Notes under the pieces: generated by a model
Database searches by the model: none
What the model was told of the DNA's origin: nothing
Seen by the model: only the letters and a program-made list of their open reading frames with translations
Shown: one piece after another, positions 26,014 to 35,901 of the stretch
Layout: every line of letters starts with the position of its first letter
Numbering within the stretch: the first letter of the stretch is position 1
Program-made: the position numbers and the translations under genes
Origin: Pseudomonadota bacterium
GTDB lineage: Bacteria; Pseudomonadota; Gammaproteobacteria; Burkholderiales; Burkholderiaceae_B
Direction: 5' to 3'
Assembly: GCA_023423975.1 (NCBI GenBank)
Contig: JAFAEO010000084.1
Coordinates: 124,001 to 188,000 of the forward strand
DNA: 64,000 nt

Positions 26014-27315
26014 ATGACCATCGTTGAACAATCGCCGTTTCCCATTGGCCAGCTGACCCGCCGTCCGACGCGTGGTGCACGTGTCGTATGGGGGGACAAG
26101 CAGGTCCAGGTTGGTGGTGGTGCGCCAGTCGTGGTCCAATCGATGACCAACACCGACACGGCTGATCCTATTGCGACTGCAATACAGGTCAAGGAATTGG
26201 CGCAGGCCGGTTCCGAGATGGTGCGCATCACCGTCAATACACCCGAGGCGGCAAAGGAAGTGCCGGCCATTCGCGAGCAACTGGACCGCATGGGTGTCTC
26301 GGTCCCGCTGGTGGGCGACTTTCACTACAACGGGCACAAGCTGCTTACCCAGTTTCCAGAGTGCGCGCAGGCGCTGTCCAAATACCGGATCAACCCGGGC
26401 AATATGGGCGGCGGTAAAAAGCGCGACGATAATTTCGCGCAAATGATTGAAGTGGCCTGCCGCTACGAGAAACCGGTACGCATCGGCGTAAACTGGGGCA
26501 GCCTGGATCATGAACTTATGGCACGTATGATGGACGACAACAGCCGGCGCAGCGTTCCGTGGGACGCATCGGCGGTCATGCGCGAAGCGCTGGTGGTGTC
26601 TGCCATCACCAACGCTGGCCGCGCCGAAGAGCTGGGTCTGGCCCGTGATGCTATTATTCTGTCCTGTAAGGTGAGCCATGTCCAGGATCTGATTTCGGTA
26701 TATCGAAACCTGTCCGCCCGTTGTGATTATCCATTGCATTTGGGCCTGACCGAGGCAGGCATGGGCAGCAAAGGCATTGTGGCTTCGACAGCTGCGTTGT
26801 CCGTACTGCTTCAGGAAGGAATCGGTGATACGATTCGCATTTCCCTCACGCCGGAACCGGGAGGCGATCGCACCCGCGAAGTGATCGTGGCGCAGGAAAT
26901 ACTGCAGACCATGGGGCTGCGGGCGTTTACTCCCATGGTCGTGGCATGTCCTGGTTGCGGGCGCACCAGCAGTACCTACTTCCAGGAGCTGGCCGATAGC
27001 ATCCAGTCTTACCTGCGTCGGCAAATGCCGGTATGGAAGGCACAGTACCCGGGCGTGGAAACAATGAACGTAGCAGTCATGGGCTGTGTGGTGAACGGGC
27101 CTGGCGAAAGCCGCCATGCCGATATCGGTATCAGCCTGCCGGGCACCGGAGAGGTCCCGTCAGCCCCCGTTTTTATAGACGGGCAGCGCAGCGTTACCCT
27201 GAAGGGTGACGCAATTGCCGAAGAATTCCAGGAAATCGTGCGTGATTACGTACACAAGCGTTATGGCGCACAGGGTTCGGATGTGTCCGGACAGAACAGC
27301 AATAATTTGAACTGA
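26014..27315 (+). CDS. ispG: HMBPP synthase IspG (GcpE)
   Basis: IspG reduces 2-C-methyl-D-erythritol 2,4-cyclodiphosphate to HMBPP in the MEP isoprenoid pathway, using a [4Fe-4S] cluster. The 433-residue protein has cluster ligands C312 and C315 (CPGCGRTSS) and C358 (MGCVVNGPGE), with the conserved fourth ligand Glu following. The N-terminal TIM barrel contains VVVQSMTNTDT. It lies 82 bases after the RodZ-like gene and 14 before hisS. Confidence 0.96.
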   Translation: MTIVEQSPFPIGQLTRRPTRGARVVWGDKQVQVGGGAPVVVQSMTNTDTADPIATAIQVKELAQAGSEMVRITVNTPEAAKEVPAIREQLDRMGVSVPLVGDFHYNGHKLLTQFPECAQALSKYRINPGNMGGGKKRDDNFAQMIEVACRYEKPVRIGVNWGSLDHELMARMMDDNSRRSVPWDASAVMREALVVSAITNAGRAEELGLARDAIILSCKVSHVQDLISVYRNLSARCDYPLHLGLTEAGMGSKGIVASTAALSVLLQEGIGDTIRISLTPEPGGDRTREVIVAQEILQTMGLRAFTPMVVACPGCGRTSSTYFQELADSIQSYLRRQMPVWKAQYPGVETMNVAVMGCVVNGPGESRHADIGISLPGTGEVPSAPVFIDGQRSVTLKGDAIAEEFQEIVRDYVHKRYGAQGSDVSGQNSNNLN

Positions 27316-27329
27316 CAAGAGTAACTATT

Positions 27330-28637
27330 TTGAGTAACACAACCGCATTCCAGAAGGTCACAGCTTTACGCGGAATGAACGACATCCTGCCAGGCCAGTC
27401 GGCCCACTGGGAGGAACTGGAAGCCGTGCTTCGGCAATGGCTAAGTTTATATGGCTATCAGAACGTACGCACTCCAATACTGGAACAGACGCGTCTGTTT
27501 GCGCGCGGTATCGGCGAGGTTACCGATATTGTCGAGAAGGAAATGTATACCTTCAGCATGTCGGCCGACCGCCAGGAGCTGATGACAATGCGCCCGGAGT
27601 TTACTGCGGGCATCGTGCGGGCCGCGATTGAGCACAATATGTTGTACGACCGTGCGCAACGCCTGTATACCATGGGGCCGGTGTTCCGACACGAACGGCC
27701 GCAGAAAGGACGCTACCGGCAGTTTCATCAGATCTCTGTTGAAGCCCTGGGCTTTGCCGGACCCGATATTGATGCCGAGCAGATCATCATGCTGGCGCGC
27801 CTGTGGAAGCAACTGGGTATCAACGACATCCGGCTGGAACTCAATTCGCTTGGGCAGCTGGAGGAGCGACGGGCGCATCGTGAAGCGTTGATCGCGCACC
27901 TGGAAAAGCACAAAGCGGTGCTGGATGCTGACGGACAGCGACGCATGTACAGCAACCCCCTGCGGGTGCTGGATACGAAAAATCCGGCGATGCAGCAAAT
28001 GGCCAATGACGCGCCCAAGCTGTTTGATTTTCTGGGCAGTGAATCCAGGGCGCACTTTGATGCCTTGTGCCAGCGTCTGGATGATGCCGATATCGCCTAT
28101 ACTGTGAATCCGCGACTGGTGCGCGGGCTCGATTACTATAATCTGACCGTCTTTGAATGGGTGACCGACAGGCTTGGTGCCCAGGGCACCGTCTGCGGGG
28201 GCGGGCGCTATGATGGTCTGTTTGATTTGCTTGGCGGTAAAACGGCGCCAGCTATTGGCTTTGCTATCGGACTGGAGCGATTGCTTGCATTGTGGTTGGA
28301 GGATGCGAAAGTGCAGATAACGCCCGAATGTGATGTATATTTCGTCCATAGCGATGCGCAATCGGCCCGTGTGGCTGCCGGCATGGCTGAATCGGCCAGA
28401 GATCTTGGCGTGCGTTGTATTGTGCATCCTGGCACGGGTTCGTTCAAATCGCAATTTAAACGAGCCGATGCCAGCGGTGCGCGCCTTGCGGTAATCTTGG
28501 GGGAAACCGAGATGGCGCAGAATATGGCATCCGTGAAGTTTTTGCGTGCAGATGCGCAGGGCGCGACCGCGGCGCAATTTAGCGTGGCGCAAAGCGAGCT
28601 GGCAAATGCATTGCTGGATAAGCTCCAGGTTCAGTAA
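27330..28637 (+). CDS. hisS: Histidine--tRNA ligase HisS
   Basis: HisS is a class II synthetase that charges tRNA-His. The 435-residue protein has motif 2 (FRHERPQKGRYRQFHQ, near residue 115), the histidine-binding motif LVRGLDYY and motif 3 (GFAIGLERLLAL), then the anticodon-binding domain. It begins with TTG at 27330, preceded by AAGAG. The first in-frame ATG would remove the conserved ALRGMNDILP start, so the TTG is favoured. Confidence 0.95.
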   Translation: MSNTTAFQKVTALRGMNDILPGQSAHWEELEAVLRQWLSLYGYQNVRTPILEQTRLFARGIGEVTDIVEKEMYTFSMSADRQELMTMRPEFTAGIVRAAIEHNMLYDRAQRLYTMGPVFRHERPQKGRYRQFHQISVEALGFAGPDIDAEQIIMLARLWKQLGINDIRLELNSLGQLEERRAHREALIAHLEKHKAVLDADGQRRMYSNPLRVLDTKNPAMQQMANDAPKLFDFLGSESRAHFDALCQRLDDADIAYTVNPRLVRGLDYYNLTVFEWVTDRLGAQGTVCGGGRYDGLFDLLGGKTAPAIGFAIGLERLLALWLEDAKVQITPECDVYFVHSDAQSARVAAGMAESARDLGVRCIVHPGTGSFKSQFKRADASGARLAVILGETEMAQNMASVKFLRADAQGATAAQFSVAQSELANALLDKLQVQ

Positions 28638-28711
28638 ATAATTAACAATCAACAGCAGGCAGTCTCGTTACGTGATCGGCTTGAAAAATCAGTAAAGGAT
28701 AGTTGAATAAT

Positions 28712-29353
28712 ATGGCTTTTGACCTCGAAGAACAGGAAAGGATCGACTCGCTAAAGGGGTGGTGGGATCGTTTCGGCAACACAATTCTGACCGCCATCAT
28801 CGTCGTAATGCTCGGCATACTGGCCTGGTACGGATGGAACTGGTATCAGTCCTCGCAGGTCAAGCAGGCGCTTGGCTATTATGAAATCGTTCAAACTTCG
28901 GCCGTGTCTTCTGACGCAGACAGCCAGGCCAGGCTGGACCAGGCTGCGGCTGAACTCAAGAAGAGTTATGGCGATACCGCCTACGCTGCCCGTGGCGCCT
29001 TGCTGGCGGCCGATTTTTATATTCGTGGCGGCCACTATGAGCAGGCCCAGCAGGAGTTAACCTGGCTGGCCGGGCGAGGCAACGATTTCCCTGAATTGTT
29101 GCCTGTGGCAAAGTTGCGTCTGGCCAGTGTTTACGCTGATCAGAAAAAATTCGACGAAGCGCTGGCGCAATTGAATAATCCACCCGAGGCGTTCAAGGCG
29201 CTTTACGATGATCGTAAAGGTGATGTCCTGATCGCTCAGGGTAAGAAGCAGGAGGCCGTTGCTGCGTGGAAAGCGGCGCTTTCCGGCAAGCAGTTACCGG
29301 CAGCATTTGTGAACACTATTCAATTGAAAATCAGTGCTTTAGGTGGAGAATAA
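28712..29353 (+). CDS. yfgM: YfgM-like tetratricopeptide membrane protein
   Basis: This protein of about 213 residues has a cytoplasmic N-terminus, one transmembrane helix (about residues 25-42) and a periplasmic TPR-like domain, matching YfgM, the ancillary subunit of the SecYEG translocon that works with periplasmic chaperones. The hisS-yfgM-bamB-der order is widely conserved and supports the call. The ATG at 28712 is 12 bases from an AAGGA site; a TTG nine bases upstream is an alternative. Confidence 0.9.
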   Translation: MAFDLEEQERIDSLKGWWDRFGNTILTAIIVVMLGILAWYGWNWYQSSQVKQALGYYEIVQTSAVSSDADSQARLDQAAAELKKSYGDTAYAARGALLAADFYIRGGHYEQAQQELTWLAGRGNDFPELLPVAKLRLASVYADQKKFDEALAQLNNPPEAFKALYDDRKGDVLIAQGKKQEAVAAWKAALSGKQLPAAFVNTIQLKISALGGE

Positions 29354-29355
29354 TC

Positions 29356-30513
29356 ATGATGTTTCAACATACGCCTCGACGTTTTCTGAAACTTACGGTG
29401 CTGGTGGGCGCGCTGGCGCTCGGCGGTTGCAGCCTGTTTGAAACTCCGTCGCAATTTGAGCCGGTTGATCTGACCGAATATACCCAGACCACAGTGCCTG
29501 CTGCGGCATGGACCGCATCTATAGGCTCCGGCAGCGGCGTTGGGTTCGCTCCTGCGGTTGCTGGCGACAGTGTCTTTGCTGCAACGCCGGATGGGTCAGT
29601 TGCCCGAGTAGCGCTGTCCAATGGCGCAATCCAATGGAAAACATCGGTGGGCGACGCCTTGTCTGCCGGCGTGGGAACAGATGGCAATATCGCCGTGGTT
29701 GCCGCCCCGGATGGCAAGATTACTGCGCTGGATATGGCCGGAAAAACGTTGTGGACTGCCAAAGCGAGCACACGGGTGTCTACGCCGCCAGCAGTAGGGC
29801 AGGGCGTTGTGGTGGTGCGGGCCGACGACTATCGTGTCCAGGGTTTTGACGCCAGTAGTGGCGAGCTACTATGGAATTACCAGCGCACCAATGCAGCGCT
29901 GGCACTGCGCGCCGTGTCCCGCATGATTATCGACAAGGGTAATGTGCTGGTTGCGGTTCCCAGTGGCCGGCTGGTTGCCCTGGATCTGAAGACCGGCAGA
30001 CTGCAGTGGGATATTCTGGCCGGCCCCATTCGTGGCGTGACCGATCTGGATAGCGTGACCGATGTGGTGGGATCGCCGGTGCTGGTTGGAAATGGCGTGT
30101 GTGTGGCCACGTATCAGGGCAATGCCGGTTGCTATACTCCTGGTAGCGGCGACGGGCAGGCATTGTGGTCACAGCCATTTTCCAGTGCGACAGGCGTCAC
30201 ACTGAACAATAATTCACTGTACGCCACCGGCATTCACGGTGAAGTCGTACGCATGGCGTTGGGTAACGGTCAGCAGCAATGGATCAATCAGGTTCTGAAA
30301 AACCGAGGCCTGACCAACGCGGTGTCCAATGGCAATGTTGTTGCGGTTGGTGATTATGAAGGCTATATACATTATCTGTCCGATGCCGATGGGCATCTGC
30401 TTGGCAGATCCGAATTTGGCAGCGATTCAATGCTATCGCCGCTGACCGCCACCGCCCAGGGTATCCTGGTGCAAACCGGTGCGGGTAATCTTGTTATGCT
30501 TGGTGCACGTTGA
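29356..30513 (+). CDS. bamB: Outer membrane assembly lipoprotein BamB
   Basis: BamB is the beta-propeller lipoprotein of the BAM complex that inserts outer-membrane proteins. The 385-residue precursor has a signal peptide with lipobox LGGC (acylated C25) and a series of PQQ-like propeller repeats such as GAIQWKT, GKTLWTA and GELLWNYQ. The GGAGA site five bases upstream of 29356 fixes the start. Its stop overlaps the TTG start of der by four bases. Confidence 0.95.
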   Translation: MMFQHTPRRFLKLTVLVGALALGGCSLFETPSQFEPVDLTEYTQTTVPAAAWTASIGSGSGVGFAPAVAGDSVFAATPDGSVARVALSNGAIQWKTSVGDALSAGVGTDGNIAVVAAPDGKITALDMAGKTLWTAKASTRVSTPPAVGQGVVVVRADDYRVQGFDASSGELLWNYQRTNAALALRAVSRMIIDKGNVLVAVPSGRLVALDLKTGRLQWDILAGPIRGVTDLDSVTDVVGSPVLVGNGVCVATYQGNAGCYTPGSGDGQALWSQPFSSATGVTLNNNSLYATGIHGEVVRMALGNGQQQWINQVLKNRGLTNAVSNGNVVAVGDYEGYIHYLSDADGHLLGRSEFGSDSMLSPLTATAQGILVQTGAGNLVMLGAR

Positions 30514-31973
30514 GTACTGTTTCCTTTAAACCCGTGGTATCGCTGGTTGGCCGGCCCAATGTCGGCAAGTCAACCCTGTTCAACCGCCTGACGCGTTCCC
30601 GGGCGGCGCTGGTGGCCGACTATGCTGGTCTCACGCGCGATCGGCACTACGGCGAAGGCCGGGTTGGTGATATTCCGTTTCTGGTCGTAGATACCGGCGG
30701 TTTCGAGCCCGTCGCCAAAAGCGGCATCCTTATGGAAATGGCAAGGCAGACCAGCCTGGCGATCTCTGAGTCTGATGTCGTGATATTTCTGGTTGATGCG
30801 CGCGCCGGGGTCAATGCGCACGATCATGAAATTGCCCGCCTGTTGCGCAAGACACGGGCGCATGTCTTTCTGGCCGTGAACAAGGCCGAAGGCATGAACC
30901 ATGGCGTAGCCACGGCAGACTTTCATGAACTCGGCCTGGGCGAACCCTATGCGATTTCATCGGCACATGGCGATGGCGTAGTCGATCTTATCGAGACTGC
31001 GCTGGCCGAAGTGCTGGCACAGAATCAGCCTGCAGACCAGGGGGAAACCGACCAGATCGAACAGGCCGAGGAGGCGGAGCTGTCGGACGAGCAGATCGCC
31101 CAGGTGCTGGCGACCGCCGACACGGCAGAAGATGTGGTTGAAGCCACGCCTGAAGAATTTACCGACCACCGCCTGAAGCTGGCGATTGTGGGGCGCCCTA
31201 ACGTTGGCAAATCCACGCTCATCAATACCTTGCTGGGTGAAGAGCGGGTGATTGCCTTTGATATGCCAGGCACTACGCGTGATGCGATTGAAATTGAGTT
31301 TGAACGCAACGGTCGCCTGTATACCCTGATAGATACGGCAGGCCTGCGTAAGCGCGGCAAAGTATTCGAGTCAATCGAAAAGTTCTCGGTGATCAAGACG
31401 CTGCAGGCGATTGAAGCGAGTAACGTGGTCGTGCTCATGCTGGATGCGCAAAGCGAGATTTCCGAACAGGACGCGCACATTGCGGGGTTCGTACTTGAAA
31501 CCGGCAGGGCGCTGGTGGTGGCCATCAACAAATGGGACGGCCTGGATCGCGATAAGCGCGACTGGATCGAACGCGAATTTGAGCGCAAGCTGCGCTTCCT
31601 GTCATTTGCAAAAATGCACACCATTTCCGCACTCAAGGGCGCAGGCATTACGCAATTGATGCGTTCGGTACACGAAGCGCATGCTGCCGCGTTCGCCAAG
31701 CTGTCAACACCCAAGCTTACCCGCGAACTGCATGCGGCAGTTGAACAGCAGCAACCGCCGCGCAAGGGAATTTTCCGACCCAAGATGCGTTATGCGCACC
31801 AGGGTGGACAGAATCCGCCACTCATTGTCATTCATGGCAATGCGCTGGACGCGATTCCGGAATCTTACCGCCGCTACCTGGAGTCCAGAATGCGTACTGC
31901 GTTCAAGCTGGAGGGAACGCCGCTGCGGATTGAATTCAAGTCTTCGAAAAATCCATATAAGAAAGCAGAGTAA
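30510..31973 (+). CDS. der: Ribosome biogenesis GTPase Der (EngA)
   Basis: Der is the double-GTPase factor of 50S subunit maturation. The 487-residue protein has two G domains, each with the P-loop GRPNVGKST (residues about 14-22 and 229-237), DTGG/DTAG switch motifs and N-K-x-D motifs, joined by an acidic linker (about residues 175-215), and a C-terminal KH-like domain. Translation starts at a TTG overlapping the bamB stop codon (TTGA). Confidence 0.96.
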   Translation: MSTVSFKPVVSLVGRPNVGKSTLFNRLTRSRAALVADYAGLTRDRHYGEGRVGDIPFLVVDTGGFEPVAKSGILMEMARQTSLAISESDVVIFLVDARAGVNAHDHEIARLLRKTRAHVFLAVNKAEGMNHGVATADFHELGLGEPYAISSAHGDGVVDLIETALAEVLAQNQPADQGETDQIEQAEEAELSDEQIAQVLATADTAEDVVEATPEEFTDHRLKLAIVGRPNVGKSTLINTLLGEERVIAFDMPGTTRDAIEIEFERNGRLYTLIDTAGLRKRGKVFESIEKFSVIKTLQAIEASNVVVLMLDAQSEISEQDAHIAGFVLETGRALVVAINKWDGLDRDKRDWIEREFERKLRFLSFAKMHTISALKGAGITQLMRSVHEAHAAAFAKLSTPKLTRELHAAVEQQQPPRKGIFRPKMRYAHQGGQNPPLIVIHGNALDAIPESYRRYLESRMRTAFKLEGTPLRIEFKSSKNPYKKAE

Positions 31974-31977
31974 AAAA

Positions 31978-33051
31978 ATGAGTGCGTACTGGAGTGATTT
32001 TGTCAAAACGCTGGATCCCTATGTGCCTGGCGAACAGCCGAAGCAGACGGATCTGATCAAGCTCAACACCAACGAGTCACCCTTTGCGCCGTCACCTGCG
32101 GTTCTTGAGGCGATCCGCCAGGCCACAGCAGATCAGCTGCGCTTGTATCCAAGTCCTGAAAGCGACCGCCTGAGAACAACGGTGGGCAAATATTACGATT
32201 TGCCGGTAGATCATGTGTTCCCCGGCAATGGCTCCGATGAAGTGCTGGCACACCTTTTTCTAAGTCTGTTTCGCCATCACGGCAAACAGATTCTGTTTCC
32301 CGATATTACATATAGTTTCTATCCGGTCTATTGCCGGCTTTATGACATTGATTATCAGAATGTCCCGTTGGCCGAAGACTTCACTATTCGTGTTGAGGAT
32401 TATCTGGCATTGCCGGCCGAGTCGGTCAGTGCCGTCATTTTCCCTAATCCGAATGCCCCTACAGGTATTGCGCTTGAACGCGCGCAGATCGAGCGGTTGC
32501 TGATTGAGCGCCCGCAATGGGTGGTTGCCGTTGATGAGGCCTATGTTGATTTCGGTGCAGAGTCATGTGTGCCGCTGATTAAAAAATACAAGAATCTGGT
32601 AGTGCTGCAAACACTTTCGAAATCGCGCTCGCTGGCTGGCTTGCGGGTTGGCTTTGCGCTGGGTCAGCCGGAACTGCTGGAAGGGTTGGTTCGCGTCAAG
32701 AATAGTTTCAATTCGTATCCAGTCGATCGCCTTGCCGAAGCCGGCGCCGTTGCTGCGTTTGAGGACCAGGCATACTTCGAGCAAACAACGCGCGAAGTTG
32801 CAGCCATGCGTGACGCGCTGACCGAGGCATTGCACAAACTTGGTTTCGTGGTGTTGCCGTCCAAGGCAAATTTTGTTTTTGTATCGCATCCTCAGCATGA
32901 TGCAGCACAGTTGCTGGCGGCACTGCGGTCACATGCCATTTTGGTGCGCCACTTCCGTCATCCTCGTATCGCTTCATTTCTACGTGTTACGATTGGCACA
33001 AAAAAACAGTGCGAAACACTCATTAAGTCATTGTCTGAAATAGTTTCTTAA
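31978..33051 (+). CDS. hisC: Histidinol-phosphate aminotransferase HisC
   Basis: HisC transaminates imidazole acetol phosphate with glutamate in histidine synthesis. The 357-residue PLP fold-type I enzyme has the N-terminal LIKLNTNESPF motif, NPNAPTG for cofactor binding and K215 in LSKSRSLAGLRVG as the Schiff-base lysine. The ATG at 31978 is four bases after the der stop; the run of seven A residues before it is poor as a ribosome binding site, so coupling to der is likely. The 130 bases before hfq presumably carry the hfq promoter. Confidence 0.93.
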   Translation: MSAYWSDFVKTLDPYVPGEQPKQTDLIKLNTNESPFAPSPAVLEAIRQATADQLRLYPSPESDRLRTTVGKYYDLPVDHVFPGNGSDEVLAHLFLSLFRHHGKQILFPDITYSFYPVYCRLYDIDYQNVPLAEDFTIRVEDYLALPAESVSAVIFPNPNAPTGIALERAQIERLLIERPQWVVAVDEAYVDFGAESCVPLIKKYKNLVVLQTLSKSRSLAGLRVGFALGQPELLEGLVRVKNSFNSYPVDRLAEAGAVAAFEDQAYFEQTTREVAAMRDALTEALHKLGFVVLPSKANFVFVSHPQHDAAQLLAALRSHAILVRHFRHPRIASFLRVTIGTKKQCETLIKSLSEIVS

Positions 33052-33180
33052 TCTAATATAGCAAATTACTGCTTTTTTTCTGATTGATCCTGTATTGTCT
33101 TTCGTGGCTGATTCAGTAATCAGGTAAATCAGTAAAGTTGTTTTCAGTTGCAAACCCAAATAACATATGGAGCCTAGCCA

Positions 33181-33423
33181 ATGAGCACTAAAGGGCAATC
33201 ACTACAAGATCCTTTCCTGAACGCGTTACGTAAAGAACATGTTCCCGTTTCCATTTATCTTGTAAATGGAATCAAATTGCAAGGGCAGATCGAATCCTTT
33301 GACCAGTACGTTGTATTGCTGCGCAATACGGTTACGCAAATGGTCTACAAGCATGCTATTTCTACAGTTGTTCCCGCAAGGGCCGTCAGTTTCCAAATTG
33401 ACGCACCAGCTGAACAGGAATAA
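33181..33423 (+). CDS. hfq: RNA chaperone Hfq
   Basis: Hfq is the hexameric Sm-like chaperone for sRNA-mRNA pairing. The 80-residue protein contains Sm1 (VPVSIYLVNGIKLQGQIESF) and Sm2 with the YKHAIST signature, and starts with the family motif KGQSLQDPFLNALRK. A GGAG site lies upstream. The C-terminal tail is short, as usual in betaproteobacteria. Its presence is relevant to the sRNA candidates in this window. Confidence 0.98.
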   Translation: MSTKGQSLQDPFLNALRKEHVPVSIYLVNGIKLQGQIESFDQYVVLLRNTVTQMVYKHAISTVVPARAVSFQIDAPAEQE

Positions 33424-33440
33424 CAACCTCAGGTTTTCGC

Positions 33441-33480
33441 AAAAGCCCGCCAAGCTGTCTTGTGCGGGCCTTTTGTTTTT
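33441..33480 (+). terminator. Terminator/attenuator between hfq and hflX
   Basis: A stem (33441-33454 with 33458-33475, one bulge and a small internal mismatch) is followed by TTTTGTTTTT. It ends just before the hflX ribosome binding site, so hfq can be expressed at higher level than hflX. Confidence 0.7.
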
Positions 33481-33489
33481 CAGGACGCT

Positions 33490-34578
33490 ATGCGCGTATT
33501 AATTATTAGTGTAGATTCAGGCGATCTGGATCATCCGGCACATGCCGAAGAATTTCAAATGTTGGCCGAAGGGGCGGGCGCAGATATTGCGGGCACCCTC
33601 ACCGTAAAGCGAGACAAACCCGATGCTGCCTATTACATAGGTAAAGGCAAACTCGAAGATGCGGTGGCCATGGCCGAGGCCGAAGACGTTGAGCTGATTC
33701 TGTTTGATCAGCCGCTGAGCCCGGCACAACAGCGTAATCTGGAGCGCGCTTTCCAGCGGCGGGTAGTCGATCGCGTTGCGCTTATCCTGGACATTTTTGC
33801 CTTGCGCGCCAAGAGCCACGAGGGCAAGCTGCAGGTTGAACTTGCCCAGTTGCAGCATTTGGTTACGCGTCTTACACGGATGTGGACTCACCTTGAACGG
33901 CAACGGGGTGGTATCGGCATGCGCGGGCCTGGTGAATCCCAGCTGGAAATGGATCGCCGCATGATCGGCTCCAAGGTCAAGGTGCTACGTGAGCGCCTGG
34001 CTCGGGTAGAGCGCCAGCGCAAGACGCAGCGCCGCTCGCGGGCTCGCAGCAATACACTGTCGGTCTCGCTGGTCGGCTATACCAATGCGGGTAAAAGTAC
34101 ACTGTTTAATGCCCTGACCAGGGCAGATGCCTATGCAGCAGACCAGTTGTTTGCCACGCTGGATACCACGACCAGAAAAATATGGATCGAAGGTGCCGGT
34201 AATGTCGTCATCTCCGATACGGTGGGCTTTATCCGCGATCTGCCCACAACGTTGATCGCCGCCTTTAAGGCGACACTTGAAGAGACGGTGCACGCAGACC
34301 TTTTATTGCACGTCGTGGACGCGGCCAGCCCGCAAAGAGACGAGCAGATTGCCGAAGTTGATAAAGTTTTAGAAGAAATTGGGGCCAATGAGATCCCTTG
34401 TATACTTATTTACAATAAAATAGATCAAGCGGGCTACGAACCGCAAGTGGAAAGAAACGAGAAGGGCGAACCAGCCCGTATATTTGTGAGTGCACTACAA
34501 CGAACTGGTCTGGATGGGTTGCGCGGGGCAATCGCTGAATTCAGGCCTTCAATAGGAAACGAAGTTGCGATTCTTTAA
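33490..34578 (+). CDS. hflX: Ribosome-associated GTPase HflX
   Basis: HflX splits stalled 70S ribosomes under stress. The 362-residue protein has the N-terminal HflX domain (YYIGKGKLED), the glycine-rich linker IGMRGPGESQLE and the GTPase P-loop GYTNAGKST near residue 200, then DTVGFI and NKID. The ATG at 33490 has AGGA four bases upstream. It overlaps hflK by 14 bases. Confidence 0.95.
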   Translation: MRVLIISVDSGDLDHPAHAEEFQMLAEGAGADIAGTLTVKRDKPDAAYYIGKGKLEDAVAMAEAEDVELILFDQPLSPAQQRNLERAFQRRVVDRVALILDIFALRAKSHEGKLQVELAQLQHLVTRLTRMWTHLERQRGGIGMRGPGESQLEMDRRMIGSKVKVLRERLARVERQRKTQRRSRARSNTLSVSLVGYTNAGKSTLFNALTRADAYAADQLFATLDTTTRKIWIEGAGNVVISDTVGFIRDLPTTLIAAFKATLEETVHADLLLHVVDAASPQRDEQIAEVDKVLEEIGANEIPCILIYNKIDQAGYEPQVERNEKGEPARIFVSALQRTGLDGLRGAIAEFRPSIGNEVAIL

Positions 34579-35890
34579 TCTTTTTAATCTTAATGATCCG
34601 GGTTGGGGTCGAGGAAGCCAGAACAACAATAATTCCGACGATCCATCGAAGCGTCCCGGCAGGCCCAATGACGGTCCGCCAGATCTCGATCAGGTCTGGA
34701 ACGATTTCAATAAACGGCTCAAATCCCTTTTCGGCAAAAAGCAGGGCGGTGGCAATAACGGGTTCGACCGCCCTCCGCAGAATAATGGGTTTTCTCCTTC
34801 TCCAAAGGCGACACGGCTGGGTATCGTGTTCATCATCATTGCCGCGCTGGCGCTATGGCTGGTAAGCGGCTTTTATATCGTCCGCGAAGGTTATGTGGGC
34901 GTGGTCACACAATTTGGTCGCTACCAGACTACTGTGCTGCCAGGCATGCACTGGCATATGCCAACGCCTATCCAGAGCGTTGAAAAGGTCGATGTTTCAA
35001 GTGTACGTAACTTTACATTTGGCTATAAGAACGATCTGAACAACAAAGTACCGGCAGAGTCGCTGATGCTCACTGAAGACGAAAATATCGTTGAGGTGCA
35101 GTTTGCGGTGCATTACCGCCTCAAGACCGAACTGACGCCGGACGCAGCGACACAGCGCTCGCCTGCAGCCGACTTCCTGTTCTCCATGGTCAATCCAACC
35201 GAGGCGGTACGCCAGTCTGGTGAAACCGCCATGCGCGAAATCGTGGGCAAAGAGTCCATGAACAATATTCTGTATGAATCTCGTACTGCCGCAGCCAACA
35301 ACGTTATGAAGCTGATGCAGCAGATTCTGAATCGCTATCGCTCCGGGATTGAGGTGACCTCTGTCGCGATTCAGAACGTACAGCCGCCGGAACAGGTGCA
35401 GGCCGCATTCGAAGACGCCATCAAGGCCGGCCAGGACAACGAACGGCAGAAAAACGAGGGTAATGCTTACGCAAGCAAGGTTATCCCTGAAGCCCGTGGT
35501 CGTGCTTCACGTCTGGTTGAAAGTGCCGAAGGTTATCGCGAAGCAATCGTAACGCAGGCCAAAGGTTTGGCCGCGCGCTTTGAAAGCGTTCAGGCCGAAT
35601 ATGCGAAGGCGCCGGAAGTGACCCGCGAGCGGATCTATATTTCTACCATGCGAGAGGTATTTGAAAATACGTCAAAAGTGCTTCTTGATACCAAAGACGG
35701 CAACAACATGATGTATCTGCCGATCGACAAGATTCTCGAAGGCCAGACCGGGCAACGGCAGCCGCCGCGCAAGCCCGCCAGTGATTCATCCTCGTCAAGT
35801 TCGTCGACCGATACTTCGTCGACCGGCAATCCCACGGCACCACGCAACGATAATCGTTTGAGCCGTGATAATTTTGACCGCAGCAGGTAA
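34565..35890 (+). CDS. hflK: FtsH regulator subunit HflK
   Basis: HflK forms with HflC the SPFH/prohibitin-like membrane assembly that surrounds the FtsH protease. The 441-residue protein has an Asn/Gly/Pro-rich N-terminus, a transmembrane helix at about residues 84-104, the SPFH domain and a Ser/Thr-rich C-terminal tail. Translation starts at a TTG within the end of hflX, preceded by AGGAAA; no ATG is available nearby in frame. Confidence 0.94.
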   Translation: MRFFNLFNLNDPGWGRGSQNNNNSDDPSKRPGRPNDGPPDLDQVWNDFNKRLKSLFGKKQGGGNNGFDRPPQNNGFSPSPKATRLGIVFIIIAALALWLVSGFYIVREGYVGVVTQFGRYQTTVLPGMHWHMPTPIQSVEKVDVSSVRNFTFGYKNDLNNKVPAESLMLTEDENIVEVQFAVHYRLKTELTPDAATQRSPAADFLFSMVNPTEAVRQSGETAMREIVGKESMNNILYESRTAAANNVMKLMQQILNRYRSGIEVTSVAIQNVQPPEQVQAAFEDAIKAGQDNERQKNEGNAYASKVIPEARGRASRLVESAEGYREAIVTQAKGLAARFESVQAEYAKAPEVTRERIYISTMREVFENTSKVLLDTKDGNNMMYLPIDKILEGQTGQRQPPRKPASDSSSSSSSTDTSSTGNPTAPRNDNRLSRDNFDRSR

Positions 35891-35901
35891 GAGGACTCAT
35901 C